From NCBI GenBank assembly GCA_946478915.1, contig CAMLER010000138.1, positions 1 to 9,946 of the forward strand: a DNA stretch of 9,946 nucleotides. The letters run 5' to 3'. Made by a program: the position numbers and the translations under genes. Positions 1 through 6,289 of this stretch are shown one piece after another (within the stretch, counting starts at the first letter, position 1; every line of letters starts with the position of its first letter). The notes under the pieces are model-generated. The model had not been told where the DNA came from. It searched no databases and saw only the letters and a program-made list of their open reading frames with translations. The DNA comes from an uncultured Chryseolinea sp. (GTDB lineage: Bacteria > Bacteroidota > Bacteroidia > Cytophagales > Cyclobacteriaceae).

Positions 1-329
1 ATTGTCAATCCAAAGATTCGAAAGACAAGTGGGAAAACATCTTGCAGCTTTACAACCAATTACTGCAGCTGGAATATTTACCCTCCGCCGCACTTAATCG
101 GACCTACGCCTTTTCAAAAGTTTATGGGAAGAAAGCGGCGCTGGTGGAAGCTGAAAAATTGAATCTTCGCGACAATCAATTTTATTTTGCGTTGCTCGGT
201 GAGCTTTACACCGACGTCGATAACGAGAAAGCGAAATTAAATTTTATGAAAGCTATTGAGCTGGCAAAGTCACCGGCCGATCGAAATGCTCTTAATAAAC
301 GATTGGGAGGGCTGAACCGATTGGAGTAA
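1..329 (+). CDS. ECF sigma factor, C-terminal fragment (DUF6596/TPR type), cut by the window edge
   Basis: The open frame enters from the left edge (codons in phase from base 3) and stops with TAA at 327-329, so about 108 C-terminal residues are visible. They include QLYNQLLQLEYLPSAALNRT, then AEKLNLRDNQFYFALLGELY, then DNEKAKLNFMKAIELAKSPA. This is the helical TPR-like tail of COG4941/ECF42-type sigma factors, which carry a DUF6596 region after sigma-70 regions 2 and 4. The family directs RNA polymerase to target promoters, and its long C-terminal tail is thought to be regulatory instead of a classical anti-sigma factor. The sigma-70 regions lie outside the window and are inferred only from the tail. 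An internal TTG at base 42 lies in mid-domain and is not a real start. No obvious hairpin terminator follows. Confidence 0.82.
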   Translation, partial: CQSKDSKDKWENILQLYNQLLQLEYLPSAALNRTYAFSKVYGKKAALVEAEKLNLRDNQFYFALLGELYTDVDNEKAKLNFMKAIELAKSPADRNALNKRLGGLNRLE

Positions 330-767
330 TAACGATAGAAAATATCCGGCCGCGTAGTGGGTGCGCTTGTTGGTGAAGAACACAACAAGGGCGGAAGGCG
401 AAGGTATTTCCAGTGACCTCAGCATTAATTAAATGCAAGGGCTTGCGATTGTGGGTCGAAAATTCAGGTGCAGCATTTTCACCGACGAGTGTAACCATTT
501 TTTTGACTAAGCAACATCGAACTATCTGTTCCTTTTACCAAAATTTGCGTTCGCCTATCCAATAACCTGGAAACAAAAGCAAAAAAGGTATCGAATAGTC
601 TTTCCCGGCAGAGCGTCGAGGACTAACTCTTTAAAAGCCTCCGGGAACTCATTGAAGGCGCTGCACGTGCGGCATGCTTGGGTTGTATTTGATAATCCTA
701 AATATCATGGTAAACTGGGAGTGCCATTAAGGTATTAAAAAAGGATCTTTGGACATGAAATATATAC

Positions 768-787
768 TTGGTCACGTGGCTGACCAA
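768..787. promoter_or_regulatory. perfect dyad TTGGTCA-N6-TGACCAA, candidate operator
   Basis: Two perfect 7-bp arms (768-774 and 781-787) flank a 6-bp centre, CGTGGC. The inner part, GGTCA-N6-TGACC, has the same 5-6-5 geometry as classical Crp/Fnr-family sites. The dyad centre is about 82 bp upstream of the ATG at 860. No U-tract follows, so a terminator is unlikely. A dimeric regulator of the DsrE/cytochrome genes is the simplest reading. The regulator is unknown and the binding role is inferred from symmetry and position only. Confidence 0.45.
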
Positions 788-807
788 ACTTATGGTCCAA
801 CGTGATA

Positions 808-815
808 TTACTTTG
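808..815 (+). promoter_or_regulatory. possible -7 box (TTACTTTG) for the DsrE/cytochrome cluster
   Basis: TTACTTTG matches the Bacteroidota -7 consensus TAnnTTTG at all fixed positions except the second. No good TTG/TTTG -33 element sits about 20 bp upstream; the dyad arm TGACCAA ends at 787 instead. If the box is used, transcription would begin near 818-820 and the dyad would be centred near -41, the classical position for an activator that substitutes for a poor -33 element. This is weak evidence by itself. Confidence 0.25.
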
Positions 816-859
816 CACTTGTCAATCCGAAACTATCCAAATTCTAAAATCCAAATAAA

Positions 860-1534
860 ATGAACCCGAACGATCATCTTCCTACCCGCAGAGAGTTCGT
901 AGGAACTCTCACGGCCAGCGCAGCTACTTTGCTCGCGGGCATTTCCAGCTCATCTTTTGCAAAACCCGCTGACCCGGCATTGGTTAACGATGCGGAAGCG
1001 TGGATGAAAAAGATCAAAGGTAAACATCGTATCATTTACGATGCGCCTGAACCACACGCCGGATTTCCTATCATCTGGTCGTGGGTTTATTACCAAACCA
1101 ACAACCAAACCGGGTCTCCCGATACTGATGTTACAGCACTTGTCGTCTTAAGACATAATGGAATTCCCATCGCCATGGAAGACCGGTTGTGGGACAAGTA
1201 TAAATTCGGAGAAGTATTTAAAATTGATGATAACAACACCAAAGCCGCGGCTTTGAGAAATCCATTTTATGAACCGCAGGGAGCCGATTTCCCTTTGCCA
1301 GTAATTGAAGGTGTAAAGAAGCTGCAGTCGAGGGGTGCAATGTTCTGCGTATGTGATCTTGCCTTGACAGTTTATAGCGGGATGGTTGCCAAATCCCTCA
1401 ACCAGAATCCTGAGGAAGTAAAGAAGGATTGGGTTAGCGGATTGCTGCCGGGTGTACAGGTGGTGCCCTCCGGAGTTTGGGCAGTCGGACGCGCTCAGGA
1501 GAATGGCTGTGGTTACTGTTACGCCGGCGGATAA
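860..1534 (+). CDS. Tat-exported DsrE-like protein with CVC and CGYC cysteine motifs
   Basis: This 224-residue protein opens with a twin-arginine signal (TRREFVGTL at residues 9-17, then a hydrophobic Ala/Leu stretch to about residue 34), so it is predicted to cross to the periplasm already folded. The mature part resembles DsrE-family (COG1416-like) sulfur-relay proteins. The region around MFCVCDLALT (161-170) and the C-terminal LLPGVQVVPSGVWAVGRAQENG (195-216) line up by eye with the DsrE-family protein encoded next. C165 corresponds to the single conserved Cys of that protein (C94). Three further cysteines, C163, C217 and C220, have no counterpart there. They could form a disulfide pair or bind metal, which would fit Tat export, but that is inference. 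The ATG follows an A-rich leader with no clear ribosome binding site, as is usual in this phylum. The gene is followed at once by a terminator hairpin. The substrate is unknown; a role in periplasmic sulfur handling is inferred from fold and neighbours. Confidence 0.8.
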   Translation: MNPNDHLPTRREFVGTLTASAATLLAGISSSSFAKPADPALVNDAEAWMKKIKGKHRIIYDAPEPHAGFPIIWSWVYYQTNNQTGSPDTDVTALVVLRHNGIPIAMEDRLWDKYKFGEVFKIDDNNTKAAALRNPFYEPQGADFPLPVIEGVKKLQSRGAMFCVCDLALTVYSGMVAKSLNQNPEEVKKDWVSGLLPGVQVVPSGVWAVGRAQENGCGYCYAGG

Positions 1535-1542
1535 CAATACAG

Positions 1543-1572
1543 ACCGGAGAGCCATGAGCTCTCCGGTTTTTT
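1543..1572 (+). terminator. rho-independent terminator between the two DsrE-like genes
   Basis: ACCGGAGAGC (1543-1552) and GCTCTCCGGT (1558-1567) form a perfect 10-bp stem with the 5-nt loop CATGA, followed by an uninterrupted run of T ending at 1572. It lies 9 bp after the stop of the upstream gene and 30 bp before the next start. It should end most transcripts of the first gene. The downstream pair then needs read-through or its own promoter, of which only a weak TATAAT-like stretch near 1594-1599 is visible. Confidence 0.88.
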
Positions 1573-1602
1573 CAGACTTCTACTATTCCAACTATAATTG
1601 TC

Positions 1603-2019
1603 ATGAAAAATATTGTATTCATATTCTTGCTTGCAGGTATTGCAACGGTATCCGGCGCCCAAACCAAGCCCGTGAAAATTCTTTTTGACGTTACTAGCAA
1701 AGATTCACTCACGCATCAGGCGGTGCTCCGGCATGTCAAGGGAATGTCGTCAGCGTATGCTAATTCAAATTTTGAGGTTGTCGTTTACGGCGGCGCCATT
1801 TCAATGCTGCTGAAAGATCAGTCGACGGTCTCCGACGCAATTCAATCGGTCAGCGCAAATAAAAATGTTGCGTTTGCGGTCTGCGCGGAAACAATGAAAC
1901 GACAAAATATTGACAAGAGTCAACTTATACCGGGTGTAATAGTGGTTCCCGACGCGATAATGGAGATTGTAACAAAGCAGGGCGAAGGTTGGGGATATAT
2001 TAAAGAAGCACACCATTAG
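1603..2019 (+). CDS. secreted DsrE-family protein
   Basis: The protein has 138 residues. An N-terminal Sec signal (MKNIVFIFLLAGIATVSGAQ) probably ends with cleavage near residue 18-20. The remainder is a compact DsrE/DsrF-like fold. KPVKILFDVTSKDS (22-35) is the first beta strand and loop, FEVVVYGGAISMLL (57-70) the second, VAFAVCAETMKRQNI (89-103) holds the conserved Cys94, and LIPGVIVVPDAIMEIVTKQG (108-127) with GWGY (129-132) forms the typical family C-terminus. Cytoplasmic DsrE-type proteins carry sulfane sulfur as a Cys persulfide. Exported single-domain versions are common in Bacteroidota but their partners are largely uncharacterised. The stop is 8 bp before the cytochrome start, so the two are probably co-transcribed, and Cys94 could exchange sulfur with a substrate of that cytochrome. 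The family call is strong and the sulfur-carrier role is inferred. Confidence 0.87.
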   Translation: MKNIVFIFLLAGIATVSGAQTKPVKILFDVTSKDSLTHQAVLRHVKGMSSAYANSNFEVVVYGGAISMLLKDQSTVSDAIQSVSANKNVAFAVCAETMKRQNIDKSQLIPGVIVVPDAIMEIVTKQGEGWGYIKEAHH

Positions 2020-2027
2020 GCTGCAGG

Positions 2028-3047
2028 ATGAATCGGGATAATCAATTCCTTCGAATCGTTCAATACTCGTACCGATGCCTTGCAATTCTTCTTTTAATTG
2101 TAGTTGGCATGGTAACGCTGGTCACCATTTTGCCCAATTTTCCAAAGGGTATTGCATCCGCAAAACCAAAAGGTCATCAATCGTCCCCGGTCAGTTTACC
2201 CGTTCGTAAAATGGATTGGATGCCCCCCGATTCGACAGCCATCCCTTTGACCGAAGAAGGTGATCTCATTCGCTTTGGTCGTGAGCTGGTGGCGAATACC
2301 GCGATCTACCTTGGTCCCAATGGTACGATCACTCAAACATCGAACGGAATGAATTGTCAGAATTGTCATTTGAAAGCGGGCAAAAAAATATTTGGGAATA
2401 ATTATAGTGCCGTTTCATCTACCTATCCCCGTTTCAGGGCGCGCTCAGGAACTGTTGAGGATATCAAAAAAAGAGTAAATGATTGCATCGAGCGAAGTCT
2501 GAACGGTGAACCATTAAAGGATGATAGCCGTGAACTTAAAGCATTCATTGCGTATATCTCCTGGGTTGGAAAGGATGTCGAGAAGGGAGTTTCTCCCTCC
2601 GGAGTGGGCCTCTTGGAGGTTCCCTTGCTGGATCGTGCAGCTTCTCCGGAAAAAGGAAAACTCGTCTTTAAAGAATATTGTGCACTCTGCCACGGTCAGG
2701 ACGGACAGGGTGTAAAAACTGATGATGGATCTCAATGGAAGTACCCTCCTTTATGGGGAGACCAAAGTTATAATACAGCAGCAGGCTTGTACAGACTTTC
2801 GCGTTTCGCGGGATTTGTGAAAGCAAATATGCCAAATGGTGCGACTTTTGATAACCCGGTGCTCACAGATGAAGAAGCATGGGACGTTGCAGCTTTTGTG
2901 AATTCAATGCCACGCCCACACAAATCCTTCAGCCAGGATTGGCCTGATATTTCCAAAAAGCCTTATGACCACCCGTTCGGACCCTACGCCGATTCATTCC
3001 CCGAAGAGCAACATAAATACGGTCCGTTCGCTTCCATCAAAAAATGA
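2028..3047 (+). CDS. tsdA: diheme cytochrome c, thiosulfate dehydrogenase (TsdA) type
   Basis: The protein has 339 residues. A hydrophobic segment at about 16-36 is a signal or membrane anchor. Two haem-binding CxxCH motifs follow: C110-QN-C113-H114 in an NCQNCHLKAGKK context and C218-AL-C221-H222 in a YCALCHGQDGQG context. The segment YPRFRARSGTVEDIKKRVND (133-152) is followed by C153, the place where TsdA enzymes have the unusual Cys axial ligand of haem 1, about 40 residues past the first CxxCH. M268 in FVKANMP is the likely Met ligand of haem 2. The end of the domain, DEEAWDVAAFVNSMPRP (281-297), is also typical of the family. TsdA couples two thiosulfates into tetrathionate (reversible in some species) and passes electrons to downstream cytochromes and an oxidase. 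The two exported DsrE-type proteins upstream support a sulfur role. The reaction direction and exact substrate cannot be read from sequence. The gene ends against the repeat cluster, facing a convergent gene. Confidence 0.84.
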   Translation: MNRDNQFLRIVQYSYRCLAILLLIVVGMVTLVTILPNFPKGIASAKPKGHQSSPVSLPVRKMDWMPPDSTAIPLTEEGDLIRFGRELVANTAIYLGPNGTITQTSNGMNCQNCHLKAGKKIFGNNYSAVSSTYPRFRARSGTVEDIKKRVNDCIERSLNGEPLKDDSRELKAFIAYISWVGKDVEKGVSPSGVGLLEVPLLDRAASPEKGKLVFKEYCALCHGQDGQGVKTDDGSQWKYPPLWGDQSYNTAAGLYRLSRFAGFVKANMPNGATFDNPVLTDEEAWDVAAFVNSMPRPHKSFSQDWPDISKKPYDHPFGPYADSFPEEQHKYGPFASIKK

Positions 3048-3262
3048 ACTTAGCTCAAGCCGACCGATATCGGTGAATAGTTATTAGTTATTAGTTAATT
3101 GTGGTAAGCGCTCGATCGAAGACCGATGAACTTACCTCGGGCGCACCGATTACCTACCGATTACCGAATACCAACCGAATACCGATTACCACCGATTACC
3201 GTTATCCATGGTGAGCGCTCGACCATTGTATTGCTGAACTTCAATCGAGCGAACCGATTACC
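3045..3262. repeat. compound intergenic repeat: three 24-bp units plus ACCGATTACC decamers
   Basis: Three imperfect 24-bp copies begin TGAACTT and end ACCGAT, at 3045-3068, 3127-3150 and 3235-3258. Copy 1 contains the cytochrome stop codon. Between them, a 13-bp word GGTRAGCGCTCGA occurs at 3103-3115 and 3210-3222. The decamer ACCGATTACC occurs exactly at 3145, 3156, 3181, 3191 and 3253, with the variant ACCGAATACC at 3163 and 3174. The first spacer instead holds TTATTAG twice in tandem (3081-3094). A palindrome, CCGATATCGG, lies at 3064-3073. The block separates convergent genes and shows signs of slippage-type expansion. No T-tract terminator is seen. Its function is unknown. Confidence 0.85.
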
Positions 3263-3271
3263 GATCCCTCA

Positions 3272-4666
3272 CTACATGACAACTTTTGTTGTGCCACCTT
3301 TTTGTAGGGAAATATCGACTGGTGTATTTGTCTTCCACGCTCCTTTCGTAAAGTCGGGAATGTCGACAGAATTAGACCGGTTAGCCACCGACTTTTCGCT
3401 CAGCGGGGCAATCGCACTCCATGCGGCGGCATCATACACGTCCATGTCGACAGGAAGACCGTTGCGAAGGCAATCTATAGTTCGCCAGTCCATCAGGAAA
3501 TCCATCCCACCGTGTCCGCCAACCTTTTTTGCCATCTCACCGACTTTAGTTACGATCGGAACTGCGTATTTCGCCTCGAGGTTCTTCATTTCCTCCTCTC
3601 CTACCCAGCCTTCATGTCCGAACGCAATCTTACCGGGTTGTGGGTACTTTAGACAGGAACCCTTCGTACCATTAATTTTATGAATACGGGAGTACACATT
3701 AGGCGATGTGACGTCATGTTGTAACATGATCGTGCGCCCTTTGCTTGTCCGAATGGTTGTGGTGTTCATGTTACCGCGGAAAGTTTTGTTAGCGTAAGGT
3801 TTATAAAAATCATCCTTTTGGGCTAACTCTTTTGCCATGGCACTCATTTGAAAATCGTTGCTTGACATTGCCACAAGGTAATCCATCTTGTCTCCCCTGT
3901 TGATATCCATTGCCTGTGCGACAGGACCCAAGCCATGCGTGGGATACAGGTTTCCATTCCGCAAGTTCTCCTTCAGGCGCCACATATCATGATATCCATC
4001 TTTCGAAAAATTGCTGTCGATCAACGTATGAATATAAGCACCTTCGCCATGAATAACTTCTCCGAACAAGCCCTGCCGAATCATATTTAACGTGAGAAGC
4101 TCAAAAAAATCGTAGCAACAATTCTCCAGAATAATGCAATGCTTCTTTGTCTTTTCCGAAGTCTCCACAAGCTGCCAGCATTCTTCTACGGTCTTCGCTG
4201 CCGGAACCTCTATGCAGACGTGCTTTCCCTGATTCATCGCATATACGGCCATAGGTGCATGCAGGTGCCAGGGCGTAGTAATGTAGATCAGATCGATATC
4301 AGGACGCTCGCACATTTTTTTCCATTCGTCGGCGCTTCCGGTAAAGACTTGCGGATTATGGGCAGTTCCTTCGAATTCTTTTTTGACAGCGTTCACTTGC
4401 TCTGGTCGAATATCGCAGAGGGCTTTGATAACTGCTCCTTCGATATGTGACATTCGCTTCACCGCACCCGGACCCCGATTTCCCAATCCCACAAATCCGA
4501 TTCGCACCGTTTCGAGTTTTGGAGCAGCATAGCCACTCATATTAAATTTTTGGACACTGCTCCGGCCATTGTCTCGTACAGCACTGTAGGTTTCAGAAAC
4601 AGAAGTGGCCAAACCAATTCCGGTAAGACTTGAAACCTTTAAGAAATCTCTGCGCGTTGTTTTCAT
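3272..4666 (-). CDS. Tat-exported Gfo/Idh/MocA-type GH109 glycosidase
   Basis: This 464-residue protein starts with a clear twin-arginine signal (TTRRDFLKVSSLTGIGLA, residues 3-20). An NAD-binding Rossmann fold begins at VRIGFVGLGNRGPGAVKRM (54-72). TPWHLHAPMAVYAMNQGKHV (131-150) and CIEVPAAKTVEE (151-162) follow; the EVP replaces the EKP motif of ordinary dehydrogenases and is typical of GH109. LENCCYDFFELLTLNMIRQG (180-199), HGEGAYIH (206-213) and the late GGHGGMDF (383-390) are also family hallmarks. The length and motifs fit glycoside hydrolase family 109, typified by the Elizabethkingia alpha-N-acetylgalactosaminidase. These enzymes use a tightly bound NAD+ to oxidise the sugar transiently at C3 during elimination and re-addition. 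Folded export with bound NAD+ explains the Tat signal. The substrate is uncertain because the family is broad in Bacteroidota. The gene lies 185 bp after the hydrolase on the same strand, so co-transcription is possible but not shown. Confidence 0.86.
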   Translation of the reverse strand: MKTTRRDFLKVSSLTGIGLATSVSETYSAVRDNGRSSVQKFNMSGYAAPKLETVRIGFVGLGNRGPGAVKRMSHIEGAVIKALCDIRPEQVNAVKKEFEGTAHNPQVFTGSADEWKKMCERPDIDLIYITTPWHLHAPMAVYAMNQGKHVCIEVPAAKTVEECWQLVETSEKTKKHCIILENCCYDFFELLTLNMIRQGLFGEVIHGEGAYIHTLIDSNFSKDGYHDMWRLKENLRNGNLYPTHGLGPVAQAMDINRGDKMDYLVAMSSNDFQMSAMAKELAQKDDFYKPYANKTFRGNMNTTTIRTSKGRTIMLQHDVTSPNVYSRIHKINGTKGSCLKYPQPGKIAFGHEGWVGEEEMKNLEAKYAVPIVTKVGEMAKKVGGHGGMDFLMDWRTIDCLRNGLPVDMDVYDAAAWSAIAPLSEKSVANRSNSVDIPDFTKGAWKTNTPVDISLQKGGTTKVVM

Positions 4667-4759
4667 TTTATGTGTCTTATAGTGTAATGTTATATTTTGT
4701 GAAGTTTGAAAATATCCTCGCGTAATCCCATTATTGAAACTTTATTGTAAGTAATAACA

Positions 4760-4780
4760 AGCCGACTCTACGCATCGGCT
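4760..4780 (-). terminator. weak hairpin after the alpha/beta hydrolase gene
   Basis: AGCCGA (4760-4765) and TCGGCT (4775-4780) form a perfect 6-bp stem with a 9-nt loop. Read on the minus strand it is followed by TGTTATTACTT, which is only moderately T-rich. It lies about 70 nt past the stop of the upstream hydrolase and about 95 nt before the GH109 start. It could be a weak terminator, an RNA-processing stem or chance. A second small palindrome (GGAAT-N3-ATTCC, 4807-4819) lies in the same gap. Confidence 0.3.
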
Positions 4781-4851
4781 CGCGATACAATCTAGATATT
4801 TTTGCAGGAATAATATTCCGAACCATTAACAAATGTTCTGACACACGCACA

Positions 4852-6147
4852 CTACGTTTTCAGCCATTTGTCAAACCAGTCGAACGCATCCAACTGCATC
4901 TTCTTATCAAATTTGTGCAGACCCGGATAGTAGGAACTTGTATAGCGGTCTTTGGCACCGGCTTTTGCAAATACCTCCTGCAATATACCATCTGCCTTTT
5001 TCATTTCATCCAATGTGTATAGTTGGTCGTCGATGTCGTTGAGTACCATCGTAGGTAGTGGAACACGCAAGCCAAGGATCTCAGGAAAATCCAGCTCATT
5101 GGGAAGGATGGGAACGTACGTCATCCAGGTATGTGTGTACGCTTTGTGAAGCACAAAATCTTTCCAGGTGGTCATGAATCCTACACAAACTGCGCACTTT
5201 ATCCTGTCATCCTGCCCAGCCAGGAATACGGTCCGCATACCACCGCCTGAAAGTCCGCCGCACCCGATATTATTTGCATCCACATCCGAACGGCTTGCGA
5301 GCACATCAAGGGCTTTTTGATCCTCTGCAAAAAATACTCCCGGCCAAGTTGTACCGGCGCTATATAAAGATTTGGAGAGAATATGTTCATGATCAGCAGC
5401 CCAGGCGTTGTATGCGTGTATATTATCCGAATTTTCAGGATCATTATCAGTAAGGTTGTTACGGAGGAATGCGGGCTCAATGTCTTTCAACATTACCCTT
5501 CGGCTCGCGAATGGAAATGCATCCGATACCAACACCACATATCCGCGCTTAGCTACCTCGTTGGCCCATGCCCTGTTTTCGTAATAATTATTCTGATGCT
5601 CTGCAATCAATGGATGAAGCTTATCGGATACCCTTGTAATCTTTCTCGTTCCAAAGTATTTTGCCCCACCGTGGTCATGTAACGCAAGAATACCAGGAAG
5701 TTTGCCCTTAGCGTTCAGCGGTTTTAATAAGATAGCGCTGGTTGGAGGACCGTAAGGCAACTTCCAACTGAGTTCTTCTATGTGCAGGCCGTCGTACGAA
5801 TATTGTTTTAGAATCTTCGGAGCTGGCGTCTGTCCAATTTCCGGAGTGGCCAGCCGTTCAGTCAATCGAGCGCGAGCTTGTTTTTTCCAAGCATTCAGCA
5901 CGCTGACCTCGGGCCTTCTGTAAGATAAAGTCGGCAGTTTATTTTCAGTCAGGCCCGCTGCCCATTTTCCGTACGCGCCTATGATGCTTGAATTATGGTC
6001 AGGTGCGTTTGCATATTGATAAGCGGTAAAGTCCATGGGATTTAAGTTTTCAAGGGTTGATCCAAAAACATTCGAAAGGGCACCACTTGCTATAGCCAAA
6101 GAAGTGATACCGCCGGTCTTCAAAAATTCTCTGCGTTTCTTTTTCAT
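4852..6147 (-). CDS. Tat-exported alpha/beta hydrolase (dienelactone hydrolase / acetyl-xylan-esterase-like)
   Basis: The protein has 431 residues. A Tat signal (KKRREFLKTGG, residues 3-13, plus a hydrophobic stretch to about 28) is followed by an N-terminal extension and an alpha/beta hydrolase domain from about residue 115. ILALHDHGGAKYFG (153-166) supplies the oxyanion-hole HDHGG. Ser300 in CGGLSGGGMR (296-305) is the nucleophile of a GxSxG elbow. Asp371, Asp373 or Asp374 in VLNDIDDQLY (368-377) is the acid, and His411 in YYPGLHKFD (406-414) completes the triad. The domain order and C-terminal GLHKFD match large esterases of the dienelactone hydrolase / acetyl-xylan-esterase superfamily found beside Bacteroidota carbohydrate genes. 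The substrate cannot be read from sequence. An ester substituent on a sugar polymer is plausible given the GH109 gene downstream and shared Tat export. The start is the only ATG that keeps the twin-arginine motif. Confidence 0.84.
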   Translation of the reverse strand: MKKKRREFLKTGGITSLAIASGALSNVFGSTLENLNPMDFTAYQYANAPDHNSSIIGAYGKWAAGLTENKLPTLSYRRPEVSVLNAWKKQARARLTERLATPEIGQTPAPKILKQYSYDGLHIEELSWKLPYGPPTSAILLKPLNAKGKLPGILALHDHGGAKYFGTRKITRVSDKLHPLIAEHQNNYYENRAWANEVAKRGYVVLVSDAFPFASRRVMLKDIEPAFLRNNLTDNDPENSDNIHAYNAWAADHEHILSKSLYSAGTTWPGVFFAEDQKALDVLASRSDVDANNIGCGGLSGGGMRTVFLAGQDDRIKCAVCVGFMTTWKDFVLHKAYTHTWMTYVPILPNELDFPEILGLRVPLPTMVLNDIDDQLYTLDEMKKADGILQEVFAKAGAKDRYTSSYYPGLHKFDKKMQLDAFDWFDKWLKT

Positions 6148-6239
6148 CGTTTTTCCGATGTAAGTCAGTTCTGATTGGAGGAAAAAATTAGCAATTAAAT
6201 TTGCGACAAGCTAACCGTCCGTAAATTCTCTCGCATAAA

Positions 6240-6270
6240 TTGCAAAGGTCGTGTATTTATTTTCACTTTG
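6240..6270 (+). promoter_or_regulatory. Bacteroidota-type promoter for the SMR gene
   Basis: TTG at 6240-6242 and TCACTTTG at 6263-6270 are separated by 20 bp. This matches the -33 TTG / -7 TAnnTTTG layout used by the Bacteroidota housekeeping sigma factor, with one mismatch (C for A) in the -7 box. Transcription would start near 6274, leaving a leader of about 16 nt before the ATG at 6290. A leader this short leaves no room for a riboswitch. Confidence 0.5.
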
Positions 6271-6289
6271 ACCCTCTTAATAATTTAAC

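Larger units (their letters stand above)
330..859. other. 530-bp gene-poor intergenic region
   Basis: No reading frame here gives a convincing protein. The longest frames are short minus-strand ones near 206-498 with no recognisable domain, and one overlaps the sigma factor gene antisense. The left half (about 350-420) is G-rich on the plus strand and the right half (about 720-859) is AT-rich. The right end holds the dyad at 768-787 and a direct repeat ATCCAAAT at 835-842 and 849-856, just before the next start codon. The left half could be the remnant of a lost gene, but I cannot identify one. The right half is the likely control region for the sulfur/cytochrome cluster. Confidence 0.6.

Noticed and set aside
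206..498. Two overlapping minus-strand frames (60 and 68 codons) downstream of the sigma factor gene
   Set aside because: Low-complexity Pro/Ser/Arg-rich translations without motifs; both lie partly antisense to the sigma factor gene.
1111..1121. CGGGTCTCCCG palindrome similar to the repeats at 9571-9639
   Set aside because: It lies inside a coding region, has different spacing and arms, and has no counterpart nearby.
3145..3262. CRISPR-like array of ACCGATTACC repeats
   Set aside because: The units are only 10 bp, partly tandem or overlapping, without regular unique spacers and with no cas genes nearby.
3126..3683. 185-codon plus-strand open frame starting in the repeat cluster
   Set aside because: It begins inside the ACCGATTACC repeats and then runs antisense to the well-supported GH109 gene, and its translation has no recognisable domain.
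6148..6289. Guanidine (ykkC-type) riboswitch upstream of the SugE-like gene
   Set aside because: No conserved ykkC-like motif is visible, and the likely promoter leaves only about 16 nt of leader.
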